Assembly: GCA_020344055.1 (NCBI GenBank)
Contig: CP070813.1
Coordinates: forward strand, 1,237,550 to 1,279,926
Direction: 5' to 3'
Length of the DNA stretch: 42,377 bases
From: Candidatus Zixiibacteriota bacterium
Lineage (GTDB): Bacteria > Zixibacteria > MSB-5A5 > UBA10806
The notes under the pieces were generated by a model. The model was not told the DNA's origin. It saw only the letters and a program-made list of their open reading frames with translations, and made no database searches. The position numbers were made by a program, and so were the translations under genes. This document shows positions 7,921 to 16,768 of the stretch, piece by piece (within the stretch, counting starts at the first letter, position 1; every line of letters starts with the position of its first letter).

Positions 7921-8526
7921 ATGAGACTTAAGAGACTGTTGCCGTATGTAATTGCGGCAGCGTTGGCGATATCGGCGGTCTGGGTAATCGCTCAGGAGGG
8001 GGAGGAGATGACTCCCGAGCAAAAAGAGATGATGGAATTGATGATGAAGTACGGCACCCCCGGCGAGGGGCACAAGCTTCTGGAAGCGTTTATCGGCGAG
8101 TGGAATGTTACCGCCAGATGGCGGTCGTCGCCCGATGCCCCGGTGGATGAATCCGAGGGAACATCCAGAGTTTACTGGATTCTCGATGGCCGATATTTGA
8201 TGGAGAAGTATAACGGCAGGATGGGTGAAATCCCGTTTGAAGGTATGGGCATTGTCGGCTACGATATCTACGCCGAAGAATATAACTCTCTCTGGATCGA
8301 CAGCTATTCCACCGGATTTTTTATGCAGACAGGAACCGCCAATGAGGACGGTACGATTATTACATTGCGCGGTACCTACGACGATTTCTATACCGGCCAG
8401 AAGGATAAAAAATCAAAAACCGTCTTAAAAATTATCGACAAAAACAAGCATACCACGGAGATGTTCGACACCACTCCCGACGGTAAAGAGTACGGGTCTA
8501 TGGAATTGACCTATACCAGAAAATAG
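7921..8526 (+). CDS. Exported DUF1579-family protein
   Basis: This is a 201-residue protein with a signal peptide (residues 1-25, ending VIAQ). The mature part matches the DUF1579 pattern: FIGEWNVTARW, then EGTSRVYWILDGRYLMEKYNG, PFEGMGIVGYD, SLWIDSYSTG, TLRGTYDD and a C-terminal FDTTPDGKEYGSMELTYTR. The family is lipocalin-like, with no established biochemical role. GGAGGAGAAA precedes the ATG. It is probably monocistronic, because a strong bidirectional terminator follows. The preceding acidic-tail gene ends 134 bases upstream on the same strand. Confidence 0.85.
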   Translation: MRLKRLLPYVIAAALAISAVWVIAQEGEEMTPEQKEMMELMMKYGTPGEGHKLLEAFIGEWNVTARWRSSPDAPVDESEGTSRVYWILDGRYLMEKYNGRMGEIPFEGMGIVGYDIYAEEYNSLWIDSYSTGFFMQTGTANEDGTIITLRGTYDDFYTGQKDKKSKTVLKIIDKNKHTTEMFDTTPDGKEYGSMELTYTRK

Positions 8527-8551
8527 CAATTCAGAAACGCTATATTGATAG

Positions 8552-8588
8552 AAAAAAAGCGTTGGACCTTCATGTCTGACGCTTTTTG
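8552..8588. terminator. Bidirectional rho-independent terminator
   Basis: A 14-base stem (8554-8567 with 8574-8587, arms AAAAAGCGT...ACGCTTTTT plus G-U pairs inside) has an A-run on one side and a T-run on the other. It lies between the converging genes ending at 8526 and 8655 and can stop transcription from both. Confidence 0.75.
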
Positions 8589-8654
8589 CTTATCCGGTAA
8601 CCACCTGGTTAATCGACTCGGCGGCGCATATCGCCAAATTCAGCGATTCCGGAA

Positions 8655-9188
8655 TCATCTATACTTCTCCCGCAGCCGTCTGGTGAACTCTTCGGATTTT
8701 CCTCTTGGGACGCTTAATGTTTTCCATTTCTCACCCGCATAATACCGCGCGAGGTATACAATCTGCCCCACATGATAAGCGTTGTGATTTATCTGCCTGT
8801 TGATCGCCTCCACGACCGTATGCGGTTCGCCTCTAATTGTAATGGTTTTGCCCAGATCCTCCGGTCTTAATGATTCGGCGTTTTCAAATAGAATTCTCCA
8901 CCCGTTTTCCCATTTTTTCATTATCGATTCCCGGGAATCCTCGGGCTTGATCTCAAACTCCGTATCTCTGTGGCGATCAGGCTTCTCGCCGTCTGAGGTC
9001 AGGAAATCTCTCCAGCGAGAGTGTATATTTCCTGCCATATGTTTCACGATTACGGCGACGCTGTTTGATTCGGGGGCGAGCTCTTTGAAAAAATCCCGGT
9101 CGGAAATCTGGTTCAGCGCTTTTTCGGCAAGCGTCTTCATTTTTCGAAATTGCGAAATGGAATCTTTTAGATAGTTTTCAGAAATCAT
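8655..9188 (-). CDS. DUF1572 DinB-fold metalloprotein
   Basis: This 177-residue protein belongs to the DUF1572 branch of the DinB superfamily. The segments SVAVIVKHMAGN, SRWRDFLTSDGEKPDRHRDTEF and INRQINHNAYHVGQIVYLAR are diagnostic. H50, H135 and H139 form the expected metal triad. Members are common in Firmicutes and FCB bacteria; some DinB-fold relatives are thiol-S-transferases, but this branch has no settled substrate. GGGAAAG lies upstream of the ATG. It is transcribed towards the DUF1579 gene and shares its terminator. Confidence 0.85.
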   Translation of the reverse strand: MISENYLKDSISQFRKMKTLAEKALNQISDRDFFKELAPESNSVAVIVKHMAGNIHSRWRDFLTSDGEKPDRHRDTEFEIKPEDSRESIMKKWENGWRILFENAESLRPEDLGKTITIRGEPHTVVEAINRQINHNAYHVGQIVYLARYYAGEKWKTLSVPRGKSEEFTRRLREKYR

Positions 9189-9264
9189 GGACTTTCTTTC
9201 CCTCTATTTTAAAAGTGTTAAAAGAGAAATAAAACCGGATTATACAGTTCTCGATGCATGAGAG

Positions 9265-9471
9265 TTATCTGACGTCTCTCTTGCTGGTAAGAATCAGATC
9301 CATGATGGGGAAGAATAAGCCCAGCGTGAAAGCGAAGAGAAATGTGATCTCCCAGTTGAACCCGCCGCGGCCGAAAGCCAATACGTTATAAATAAAAATG
9401 GCGACGGTATTGAGGATAAAGGTCACTGAAAAAGATAGGACGAAATATATGATAAATTGCGCAGTTCTCAT
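9265..9471 (-). CDS. Small two-helix membrane protein
   Basis: A 68-residue protein with two predicted membrane helices (about residues 6-32 and 40-60) joined by a short loop AFGRGGFNW, ending in a basic tail TSKRDVR. GGGAGAAG precedes the ATG. Small helical proteins like this are often unannotated. I recognise no family. It is oriented like the DUF1572 gene downstream of it (77 bases) and could share its transcript. Confidence 0.55.
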   Translation of the reverse strand: MRTAQFIIYFVLSFSVTFILNTVAIFIYNVLAFGRGGFNWEITFLFAFTLGLFFPIMDLILTSKRDVR

Positions 9472-9646
9472 CTGCTTCTCCCGGTGTTAAATTTAACTGG
9501 TCTCAATATTAATTTAATAAATTTATGAAATTTGACAAGACCCTATTTTTTTAAATATTTGTAAGCCGTTATTAATAAATAAATTGCGGGAACCCCGGGC
9601 CTGATGGAGAAAGCCGGGCCCAGGGATATAAAGCTCGATTTATGGG

Positions 9647-9949
9647 CTATTTTTTTTCCTCTACGGAGACAATATCCTCCCGGAGAAAATAATAGGGGGG
9701 AGTTCCATCTACCCCGCGCGTCGGAGTGCAGACGCAGAATAATGTGGATTCGAAAATCGCCAGCACTTCCTCTTCCGGCGCCCCGGGCTCCAGGCCGCCA
9801 TATTTTTCACCCACCCGGACAAACATCCTCGGAACAGACCTCTGGCGCGGATTTACCTCGATAGATTTTATCCGTTTCTTCGCGATCCGGACGCCCATGA
9901 ATTTTTCGAGATCCAAACGGATCTTTTCTCGACGTTCGTCTGAAATCAT
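9647..9949 (-). CDS. Hypothetical protein, second gene of a two-gene unit
   Basis: A 100-residue soluble protein, basic in its N-terminal half (EKIRLDLEKFMGVRIAKKRIKSIEV) and with a central motif CVCTPTRGVDGTPPYYF. It starts three bases after the stop of the upstream gene at 9953, so the two are almost certainly translated together. There is no signal peptide. I do not recognise the family. The GTPPYYF segment followed by a small acidic tail reads like a folded beta-rich domain. Confidence 0.55.
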   Translation of the reverse strand: MISDERREKIRLDLEKFMGVRIAKKRIKSIEVNPRQRSVPRMFVRVGEKYGGLEPGAPEEEVLAIFESTLFCVCTPTRGVDGTPPYYFLREDIVSVEEKK

Positions 9950-9952
9950 AAT

Positions 9953-10240
9953 TTATGATGGAATCCAGATCTTTTGAGCCGCGATAATTTCCGCATCGCT
10001 CGGAAGGTTTAATTTTTCAGTCGATTTGGTGTAAAATGCCAATCCTTTATAAGAGGAAAGATATTTATATCCCGACCAGAATGATTTGTCCGTCATTACA
10101 ACAAGTGGATTTTTTCCTCTCCCTATTATGGAGACAAAATCCCCGGGTTCGACTCGAATAATAGCCCCCGATGCCTTGATAGCGTTGGCAATGGCTGCCG
10201 CTGCCGCGACGCCGCCCGCCGCTCCTCCTGCGTAACCCAT
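9953..10240 (-). CDS. Hypothetical protein with Gly/Ala-rich N-terminus
   Basis: A 95-residue protein whose first 25 residues are a Gly/Ala-rich helix-like stretch (MGYAGGAAGGVAAAAAIAN). A small globular part with VEPGDFVSIIGRGKNPLVVMT follows, which has the feel of an SH3-like or OB-like barrel. AGGAGG precedes the ATG with ideal spacing. It is divergent from the mutase gene at 10370, with an AT-rich shared promoter region between them. It forms a two-gene operon with 9647-9949. The function is unknown. Confidence 0.6.
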   Translation of the reverse strand: MGYAGGAAGGVAAAAAIANAIKASGAIIRVEPGDFVSIIGRGKNPLVVMTDKSFWSGYKYLSSYKGLAFYTKSTEKLNLPSDAEIIAAQKIWIPS

Positions 10241-10369
10241 TAAATCCTCCTTTTGTATTTATTATAACCCATTATATAGACTGAATTCAATCAAAACGGT
10301 CTATTACGGCCTATTTTTTATACCTATTTTCAGAATTTCTATTATATTAATAATCTAAGGAAAATTATA

Positions 10370-11941
10370 ATGAACGAGAGAAAGACATCATCGGGCATCC
10401 CGATAAAGCGGATTTATTCCGATATAGCAAACGCCGATTATCTGAAATCGGATTCCGGCGAATATCCGTTCACCCGAGGCATTTACAGGGATATGTACCG
10501 CAAGCGCTTCTGGACCATGCGGCAGTACGCCGGTTTCGGAACCGCGAAGAAATCCAACGAAAGATACCGGTATCTTCTTCAAAAGGGCCAGACCGGGCTA
10601 TCGGTGGCCTTCGATCTGCCTACCCAGATCGGCTACGATTCCGATCATCCCATGGCGGCGGGCGAGGTCGGCAAGACCGGGGTGGCGATAGACTCCCTGG
10701 CGGATATGGAAATTCTTTTTGACAAAATCCCCCTGGATAAGGTTTCGACCTCTATGACCATAAATTCGACAGCGTTTATTCTTCTGGCTCTATATATCGC
10801 GGTCGCAAAAAAGCAGAATGTTTCCCTGGATAAGCTGAAAGGAACGGTTCAGAACGATATCCTCAAGGAATATTTCGCCAGGGGAACCTATATTTTTCCT
10901 CCGAAACCATCGTTACGCCTGGTTACCGATATTTTCAAATATTGTAAAGAGCATATCCCTAACTGGAATACGATTTCGATTTCCGGCTATCATATCAGGG
11001 AGGCCGGGGCGACGGCGGCGCAGGAGGCGGCGTTTACGCTGGCCGATGGTATCTGTTATGTTGAACATGCCTTGAAGGCGGGTCTCGATATAGACGATTT
11101 CGCGCCCAGGCTCTCATTTTTCTTTAACGCTCATAACGATCTTTTTGAGGAGATAGCCAAATTCAGGGCGGCCCGTCTTGTATGGGCGAAAATAATGCGC
11201 GAGAGGTTTAAGGCTAAAGACGATCGTTCCTGCATGCTTCGTTTTCATACCCAGACGGCCGGTTCCACACTTACCGCCCAGCAGCCGGAAAACAATATAG
11301 CCAGGGTGACCATTCAGGCCTTAGCCGCAGTCCTGGGAGGGACTCAATCGCTGCATACCAATTCCATGGATGAGGCGCTGGCGTTGCCCTCGGAGAAAAG
11401 CGCCACCGTCGCCTTGAGGACCCAGCAGATAATCGCCCACGAGTCCGGGGCCGGGGCCACGGTCGATCCGATGGGGGGATCGTACTATATCGAAGATTTA
11501 ACTTTGAAGCTGGCCGAGGAAATCGAGTCGTATATTTCGGAAATCGATAAGCTCGGGGGAGCGTTAAAGGCGGTTGAGAAAGGGTATTTCCAGACCGAGA
11601 TTCAGAAATCGGCCTATAAATATCAAAAGCAGGTTGAATCGAAAGAGAGGATTGTGGTCGGCGTAAATGAATATGTTTCCGATGATCAGGAATACCGGGA
11701 TATCCTAAAGGTCGATCCGCATCTCGAGAGAGGCCAGATCGAATTTGTTAAATCCATAAAGGAAAAAAGAGATCGATCCCTGGTCGCGAAGCGCCTCGAC
11801 GAACTGAAAAAAACCGCCGATTCCGATAAGAATATAATGCCGGTCGTGATCGATTGCGCGGAGTCGATGGTAACGGTCGGCGAGATTTGCGGGGTATTGA
11901 GGGAGATCTGGGGCGAGTATAAGGAGAACCTGATATTATGA
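10370..11941 (+). CDS. Methylmalonyl-CoA mutase, catalytic (large) subunit without B12 domain
   Basis: This 523-residue acyl-CoA mutase catalytic chain interconverts (R)-methylmalonyl-CoA and succinyl-CoA using adenosylcobalamin. Hallmarks are [67 protein letters not shown] and [14 protein letters not shown]. It ends at [15 protein letters not shown], where archaeal-type large subunits end, and has no DxHxxG cobalamin-binding domain. The B12-binding small subunit must therefore be encoded elsewhere. AAGGAAA lies upstream of the ATG. The epimerase gene overlaps its stop in ATGA, showing tight coupling. A 2-hydroxyisobutyryl- or ethylmalonyl-CoA mutase role is possible, but the epimerase neighbour supports methylmalonyl-CoA. 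Confidence 0.92.
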   Translation: MNERKTSSGIPIKRIYSDIANADYLKSDSGEYPFTRGIYRDMYRKRFWTMRQYAGFGTAKKSNERYRYLLQKGQTGLSVAFDLPTQIGYDSDHPMAAGEVGKTGVAIDSLADMEILFDKIPLDKVSTSMTINSTAFILLALYIAVAKKQNVSLDKLKGTVQNDILKEYFARGTYIFPPKPSLRLVTDIFKYCKEHIPNWNTISISGYHIREAGATAAQEAAFTLADGICYVEHALKAGLDIDDFAPRLSFFFNAHNDLFEEIAKFRAARLVWAKIMRERFKAKDDRSCMLRFHTQTAGSTLTAQQPENNIARVTIQALAAVLGGTQSLHTNSMDEALALPSEKSATVALRTQQIIAHESGAGATVDPMGGSYYIEDLTLKLAEEIESYISEIDKLGGALKAVEKGYFQTEIQKSAYKYQKQVESKERIVVGVNEYVSDDQEYRDILKVDPHLERGQIEFVKSIKEKRDRSLVAKRLDELKKTADSDKNIMPVVIDCAESMVTVGEICGVLREIWGEYKENLIL

Positions 11942-12348
11942 GGATAAAGGGTGTTCATCATATAGCCGTCGCCGTTGATGACATCGAGAAATATTCAAAG
12001 ATATTTAAAAATCTGTTTGATTTAGACGCTGGCGATATAGAGATTAATAAGGCCAATAACGTCGGCCTGTCGTTTGTAGATCTGAATAACTGTGAGGTCG
12101 AGTTCTTGAAACCGCTGGATAATGAATCGGCCATAGCGAAGTTCCTCGCGAAGCGGGGGCCGGGAATACATCATTTCTGTATCCAGGTCGAGGATATTCA
12201 CGAAGCTCTGGATGAATTGAAAAAGAAGAATATAGAATTAATCGATCAAACTCCCCGGCAGGGTGCGGGCGGTTCGCTCATAGCGTTTATTCATCCGCGA
12301 TCTGCGGGAGGCATATTGATTGAACTGAAACAGGAGAAAGAAGAATAA
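11938..12348 (+). CDS. mce: Methylmalonyl-CoA epimerase
   Basis: This 136-residue VOC-fold protein converts (S)- to (R)-methylmalonyl-CoA. The tandem beta-alpha-beta units begin with [12 protein letters not shown] and [12 protein letters not shown], which supply metal-binding histidines. The end carries the conserved GGILIELKQ glutamate. Its ATG overlaps the mutase stop codon. With the mutase it links propionyl-CoA carboxylation to the TCA cycle; the carboxylase could be the biotin subunits at 710-2849 plus a carboxyltransferase not seen here. Confidence 0.92.
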   Translation: MRIKGVHHIAVAVDDIEKYSKIFKNLFDLDAGDIEINKANNVGLSFVDLNNCEVEFLKPLDNESAIAKFLAKRGPGIHHFCIQVEDIHEALDELKKKNIELIDQTPRQGAGGSLIAFIHPRSAGGILIELKQEKEE

Positions 12349-12360
12349 GGGGGTAGCGAG

Positions 12361-13845
12361 ATGAAGACAGCTACAGTTTTGACCATAATTATGGCCATTG
12401 CCGTTACCGCAAACCCGGCCCCGGTCGATAACGTGGTATCGTCGGCGTTCATGTTCGGCGATTCGGTAATGTACAATCTCGATTTTATCGATCCTTTCGG
12501 GCTTCCGATTTTCGATGTCATGGTAAATTCCAAATTAGGCAATACGGAATATACGACTGCGTTGGATCATATAGGCACGCCGCCTCATTATATAAATACC
12601 TATGAGGGTTTACAGACATATTCAAATCCTTCAGGCGAAATTGAATTCTACGGCAGGGTGGAGGCCGATACGCTTCTTATCACTCAGTCTTACAAGAATC
12701 AATCTAACCAATTCCCCCCGTCGCCGATTTTGTATGCGAACCTGGCGGATGATCCTGTTGGAGACACGCTTCCAGGCAGCTTGGGGGAATGGCTGGATTT
12801 GACCGGCTCGGCCATCACCTATTCCGATACCGCGATCTATGTCAGGCTAAACAACGCGGGTGGAGGCTGGCCCACCAGCCAGGGGTTCAATTTCTTCGCC
12901 TACGCTTTCGCCCTTTATAATCCCGGCAGCTCCGATTTATCAGGTACGGCGCTGGTGTATGTCAGCGTTCCTCTCGTTTTCACGCCCGGCCTGTATCATG
13001 TCGATCTCCAGGATACATCTTTTACAAGGTTGGCCGACATTCAATATCAGACATCCGGTGACAGCCTGCATATGTCCTGCGCCATTTCAGATCTTCTCCT
13101 CGATCCCAACTGGAACCAGTGGCCCCCGGAATCGGAATATATCCTCACTGGCGGTATAACCATATCCGTGGTTGCGCTGCAGCCGAGCCTGAATGATTTC
13201 ACATATCCATCGGCGTTTGTTCCGGAGACGCAGTACCTGGATACAGATCAGAATACGGATCCCACTTTCGCAATGCCTTTTGTTGATGCTTATCCTCCTT
13301 TGTCAGTTGATGCATGGATCGAATATCATGACAATGACAATAATTTACCGGTGGAAAGGCTATTTATATTCGATGATATACAATATGAAATGGAAAGTTC
13401 TGATCATTATTACGGCGACGGATCCAATTTTGAGACTTCTATAGCCTGGCCTGGCCCTGAATGGCATACTTACTATTTTAGATTTTCCGACGGTGCTAGC
13501 ACGGTGGAAACGGAACTCGATTCGATCTATCTTACGGTGGATGGGATTGAAGATGAAAATCTGCCCGTGACCTTCGAGCTTCGCCAGAACTACCCGAATC
13601 CTTTTAACGCCCGGACCAGAATAGAATTTGTGCTAGGTGAGCAGTCCGCGGTCGAACTCTTGGTTTATAACATCACCGGGGAAAAAATCGTGACGCTTGC
13701 CGATGCTGAATTCGAGGCCGGTTTGCATGGCGTTACCTGGGATGGCCAAGACAGTTACGGTCGGAGGGTCTCCTCCGGTATCTATTTCTATAGGATCAGC
13801 GCGGGAAACAATACCGTGACCAGGAAAATGCTATTGATGAAGTAA
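12361..13845 (+). CDS. Secreted beta-rich protein with T9SS/FlgD-like C-terminal sorting domain
   Basis: A 494-residue exported protein. It has a short signal peptide (first 20 or so residues), then about 370 residues of beta-rich sequence without a family I recognise. The last 95 residues begin LPVTFELRQNYPNPFN and run through VYNITGEKIVTL, GVTWDGQDSYGRRVSSGIYFYRI to a lysine-ending KMLLMK. This is the C-terminal domain that directs cargo to type IX secretion, or anchors it, in FCB-group bacteria. It begins 12 bases after the epimerase gene, so it is probably read from the same message although functionally unrelated. The sorting domain is the best lineage marker in the window. Confidence 0.85.
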   Translation: MKTATVLTIIMAIAVTANPAPVDNVVSSAFMFGDSVMYNLDFIDPFGLPIFDVMVNSKLGNTEYTTALDHIGTPPHYINTYEGLQTYSNPSGEIEFYGRVEADTLLITQSYKNQSNQFPPSPILYANLADDPVGDTLPGSLGEWLDLTGSAITYSDTAIYVRLNNAGGGWPTSQGFNFFAYAFALYNPGSSDLSGTALVYVSVPLVFTPGLYHVDLQDTSFTRLADIQYQTSGDSLHMSCAISDLLLDPNWNQWPPESEYILTGGITISVVALQPSLNDFTYPSAFVPETQYLDTDQNTDPTFAMPFVDAYPPLSVDAWIEYHDNDNNLPVERLFIFDDIQYEMESSDHYYGDGSNFETSIAWPGPEWHTYYFRFSDGASTVETELDSIYLTVDGIEDENLPVTFELRQNYPNPFNARTRIEFVLGEQSAVELLVYNITGEKIVTLADAEFEAGLHGVTWDGQDSYGRRVSSGIYFYRISAGNNTVTRKMLLMK

Positions 13846-13846
13846 T

Positions 13847-13866
13847 TTTCCGACGGGAAATATTTT
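13847..13866 (+). terminator. Possible weak terminator
   Basis: TTTCC-GACG-GGAAA hairpin two bases after the stop of the secreted protein, followed by TATTTTTATA. The stem is only five bases, so termination is likely partial and the methyltransferase at 13905 could be reached by read-through. Confidence 0.35.
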
Positions 13867-13904
13867 TATACAACAATCAAGGCAATTGATCGTATTATAA
13901 GGGT

Positions 13905-14636
13905 ATGTATGATCCGGAAATACTGGACCTGAGCTCTGAAGCGGAGAAATGCCGCAGGTATTATGACATTCAGTATTCGAAGCCTCATAGTTACTGGGGG
14001 GACCAACCCAACCTGCTGGTGCCCCTTGTCAGCAGCCATCTGGCCCCGAATTCGCGGGTACTGGTTGTAGGGTGCGGCGAAGGCCGTGACGCCATTTTCC
14101 TTGCCCGGCTGGATTTTGAGGTCGTGGCAACCGATGTTTCCGCAAACGGTCTTAAGCGGGCGATGGAGATTATATCCGGAGAAGATCACAGGTTAGAGCT
14201 GTTCCTGCTGGACGCTCATGAGCCGCACGATTATCTGGGCAGATTCGACGCGGTTCTTATGATGAACGTCATTCAGCACCTGAAAACCGGTTCCATTTCG
14301 GAAAGGATCGAGCACTTCAAATCGCTGGTCGCTCCGGGAGGGATATTTTCGGCTCAACTTTTCACAGTTGAGGATCCTCAATATGCGGAATTCGCCCATT
14401 CGAGCGGTCAATCAAAAAGATCCCTGACAATTGTACATCCCGAACGGAAATACAGGTTGCGATTCTTTGAAAAAGGGGAGCTGTCGTCATATTTCGACGG
14501 CTGGGAAATGATTTATTATCATGAGGGCCTGATATGGGATAAGCCTCATGGTAGACAGGCTGAATTTCATCAGCACGGCATCGCCCAGATGATTGCGCAA
14601 AAAAAAGCTGATCAAAAACGTTATAGATTAACCTGA
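13905..14636 (+). CDS. Class I SAM-dependent methyltransferase
   Basis: A 243-residue soluble methyltransferase. Motif I is VLVVGCGEGRDAIFLA (near residue 52), followed by an acidic residue at the end of strand beta2 (VVATDVS) and motif FDAVLMMNVIQHL. The overall layout resembles TehB-like and other small-molecule methyltransferases. The C-terminal third (HPERKYRLRFFEKGELSSYF ... HQHGIAQMIAQ) is probably the substrate part. The substrate cannot be told. It stops eight bases before the converging biotin carrier gene and no terminator separates them. Confidence 0.82.
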   Translation: MYDPEILDLSSEAEKCRRYYDIQYSKPHSYWGDQPNLLVPLVSSHLAPNSRVLVVGCGEGRDAIFLARLDFEVVATDVSANGLKRAMEIISGEDHRLELFLLDAHEPHDYLGRFDAVLMMNVIQHLKTGSISERIEHFKSLVAPGGIFSAQLFTVEDPQYAEFAHSSGQSKRSLTIVHPERKYRLRFFEKGELSSYFDGWEMIYYHEGLIWDKPHGRQAEFHQHGIAQMIAQKKADQKRYRLT

Positions 14637-14644
14637 AATTTCCG

Positions 14645-15151
14645 TTATTCCGAGGGATTGAGTTTGATGATCGGCTGGCCCGGTTCCACCAGATCGCCGT
14701 TGGAAAAATTCACCGCCACCACCTGACCGGCGGTAGGGGATTTTATTTCGTTTTCCATCTTCATTGATTCGACGATTACAAGAGGCTGCCCCGATTTCAC
14801 CTGATCTCCTTCGTTAACGAGAACCGTCACGACCTTACCCGGCATGGGAGTGCTGATTTCATCCTTAACCCCGAACTCTCCGCCGGTACCGCCGAAACCG
14901 CCCGCGGCCGCTCCCGGTTTCCCGAGCTTGATTATTTTCCCGCCAACATGAACATAAATCCGCTCATCGGATTCCGCGACGTAGGCCTTCATGTTTTTTT
15001 TATCCAGCAATATGGAAAATTCGTTTGGAGAGATATTCGAGGCGCTGAATTGATATTCTTTATCGGCAATTACCGCTTTGTATTCGCCGGATGGGTTTCC
15101 GTCGATTTTGATAAGGTAAATTTCACCGTCGAGCAAAAATTCAAATTCCAT
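14645..15151 (-). CDS. Biotin carboxyl carrier protein (copy 2, methylcrotonyl-CoA carboxylase operon)
   Basis: A 168-residue carrier with an N-terminal beta domain, a Gly/Ala linker (GAAAGGFGGTGG) and a biotinyl domain with VESMKMENE; K131 is the biotin lysine. It is the last gene of a minus-strand operon and follows the biotin carboxylase by 17 bases. In most bacteria the methylcrotonyl-CoA carboxylase alpha chain carries carboxylase and carrier domains together; here they are separate genes. It converges on the methyltransferase gene with eight bases between the stops. Confidence 0.9.
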   Translation of the reverse strand: MEFEFLLDGEIYLIKIDGNPSGEYKAVIADKEYQFSASNISPNEFSILLDKKNMKAYVAESDERIYVHVGGKIIKLGKPGAAAGGFGGTGGEFGVKDEISTPMPGKVVTVLVNEGDQVKSGQPLVIVESMKMENEIKSPTAGQVVAVNFSNGDLVEPGQPIIKLNPSE

Positions 15152-15168
15152 AACGTGACCCTAAGCCC

Positions 15169-16668
15169 TCACTTTTTGCCGATCTCCCAATCGCCCAAGG
15201 TCTTCCAGGGCGAGGGGATTTCCTCCGAACCGCCTGAAACCACCGGTTTCTGGCTGGCGGTGTTTGAAAATAAGCTCGCCGATAGTAAAGCCTTATCCAG
15301 AAGATCATCGCCTAAGGCTGGCCTCCAATCGGGCAGATTAATTGGGATGAAGTCAGTGAACGTGTTGCCTTTTAAAAACTCCGGATGAATAATAACGTCC
15401 CGTAGAAACTCAATATCGGTTTTTATACCGAGGACGGGAAAATCATTCAAAGCGGCGGCCATGCGGCGACAGCATATTTCGCGGGTCGGGGCCCAGGTTA
15501 TGAGCTTTGAAAGAATGGGATCGTAATACACGGACACTTCACAACCGGAATAGACCCCGCAATCATGCCGGACCCCCGGTCCCGTCGGCTCCTTCATATA
15601 AAGGATCTTACCGGCGGAGGGAAGAAAATTGTTCTCCGGATCTTCGGCGTAGATTCGGCATTCGATGGCGTGGCCCCTCTGGCTGAGATCATCTTGAGAA
15701 AGCCACAGCCTTTCTCCGGCGGCTATTCTAATCTGCGCGTGGACAAGATCAATACCGCATACCATTTCGGTAACCGGATGCTCGACTTGAAGGCGCGCGT
15801 TGACCTCCAGGAAATAGTAGTTGTTGTTCTCGTCCAGAAGAAATTCAACGGTTCCGGCGTTGGTATAACCCGAAACCTCCACTACCTTCAACGCCGTTTC
15901 GCCCATCCTTTTCCTGAGATCGTCATTAAGAGCGGTGGAGGGACTTTCCTCGATGATCTTCTGGTGCCGTCTCTGTATGGAGCATTCCCGCTCGAAAAGA
16001 TGAATAGCGTTGCTATGTTTGTCCGCCAGTATCTGAAATTCGACATGTCTCGGTTTTTCGATACATTTTTCCAGGTAAACTGAGGGATCTCCAAACGCCG
16101 CCTCCGCTTCGCGCATACCGGCCTCGGCGGCGTCTTTGAGTTCATTTGATGAATTGACCACCCGCATACCCTTGCCGCCGCCGCCGGCGGACGCTTTCAA
16201 CAGAACCGGAAAACCGATTTTTTCCGCCTCCGCCATACAGTGGTCAACATCAGTACTTTTCTCTTTCATGCCGGGGATAAGGGGGATGCCTTCCTTCTCG
16301 GTAACCTCCCGCGAAGCCACTTTATCGCCCACCAGCTTCAAGGCCTTTGAATCGGGACCGATAAAGACGATTCCCTCTTTTTCGCAGCGTTCGGCGAAGA
16401 GGTAATTTTCAGCCAGGAAGCCGTAACCGGGATGGATCGCCTCTGCGCCGGTTTCCTTAACGGCGTTTATAATGGCATCCATATTGAGATAGCTCTCATT
16501 TGGCGGAGCCTCACCGATCCATACCGCCTCGTCGGCGGTGCGGACATGCAGGGCGTCTCTATCTATGGCGGAGTAAACCGCCACCGAATCGATTCCCATC
16601 TCGCGGCAGGCCTTCATTACCCTGATGGCGATCTCGCCGCGGTTGGCGATTAAGATTTTCTTGAACAT
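15169..16668 (-). CDS. Biotin carboxylase subunit (copy 2, probable methylcrotonyl-CoA carboxylase alpha)
   Basis: A 499-residue biotin carboxylase with KILIANRGEIAIRVMKAC, the ATP-grasp loop KASAGGGGKGMR, ECSIQRRHQKIIEESPS and VNARLQVEHPVTEMV. It is a diverged paralogue of the protein at 710-2212. Its operon neighbours are a carboxyltransferase of methylcrotonyl-CoA carboxylase type and a methylglutaconyl-CoA hydratase. I therefore infer that it works in leucine degradation with the carrier at 14645. An ATG with no strong ribosome site starts it, 100 bases after the hydratase stop; that gap holds two hairpins. Confidence 0.9.
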   Translation of the reverse strand: MFKKILIANRGEIAIRVMKACREMGIDSVAVYSAIDRDALHVRTADEAVWIGEAPPNESYLNMDAIINAVKETGAEAIHPGYGFLAENYLFAERCEKEGIVFIGPDSKALKLVGDKVASREVTEKEGIPLIPGMKEKSTDVDHCMAEAEKIGFPVLLKASAGGGGKGMRVVNSSNELKDAAEAGMREAEAAFGDPSVYLEKCIEKPRHVEFQILADKHSNAIHLFERECSIQRRHQKIIEESPSTALNDDLRKRMGETALKVVEVSGYTNAGTVEFLLDENNNYYFLEVNARLQVEHPVTEMVCGIDLVHAQIRIAAGERLWLSQDDLSQRGHAIECRIYAEDPENNFLPSAGKILYMKEPTGPGVRHDCGVYSGCEVSVYYDPILSKLITWAPTREICCRRMAAALNDFPVLGIKTDIEFLRDVIIHPEFLKGNTFTDFIPINLPDWRPALGDDLLDKALLSASLFSNTASQKPVVSGGSEEIPSPWKTLGDWEIGKK

Positions 16669-16686
16669 AATATTCCGTTAATGCAG

Positions 16687-16745
16687 GTGGGGAGCTTGTC
16701 TCCCCACGCGCCTTGCTGTCGGCAGGCCCCGCGTTCCGCGGGGCC
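16687..16745. repeat. Two hairpins inside the leucine-type operon
   Basis: GTGGGGA/TCCCCAC (16687-16707) and a perfect GC-rich palindrome GGCCCCGCG-TTC-CGCGGGGCC (16725-16745), followed by GACCTACA, the same flank seen beside other palindromes in this window. They lie between two co-directional genes and have no T-run, so a REP-type repeat or message processing site is more likely than a terminator. Confidence 0.6.
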
Positions 16746-16768
16746 GACCTACATTTTGCCCGTCGTGA

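Noticed and set aside
10241..10369. Possible cobalamin riboswitch upstream of the mutase gene
   Set aside because: No B12-box-like segment or stable fold is visible; the region is short and AT-rich, fitting a divergent promoter.
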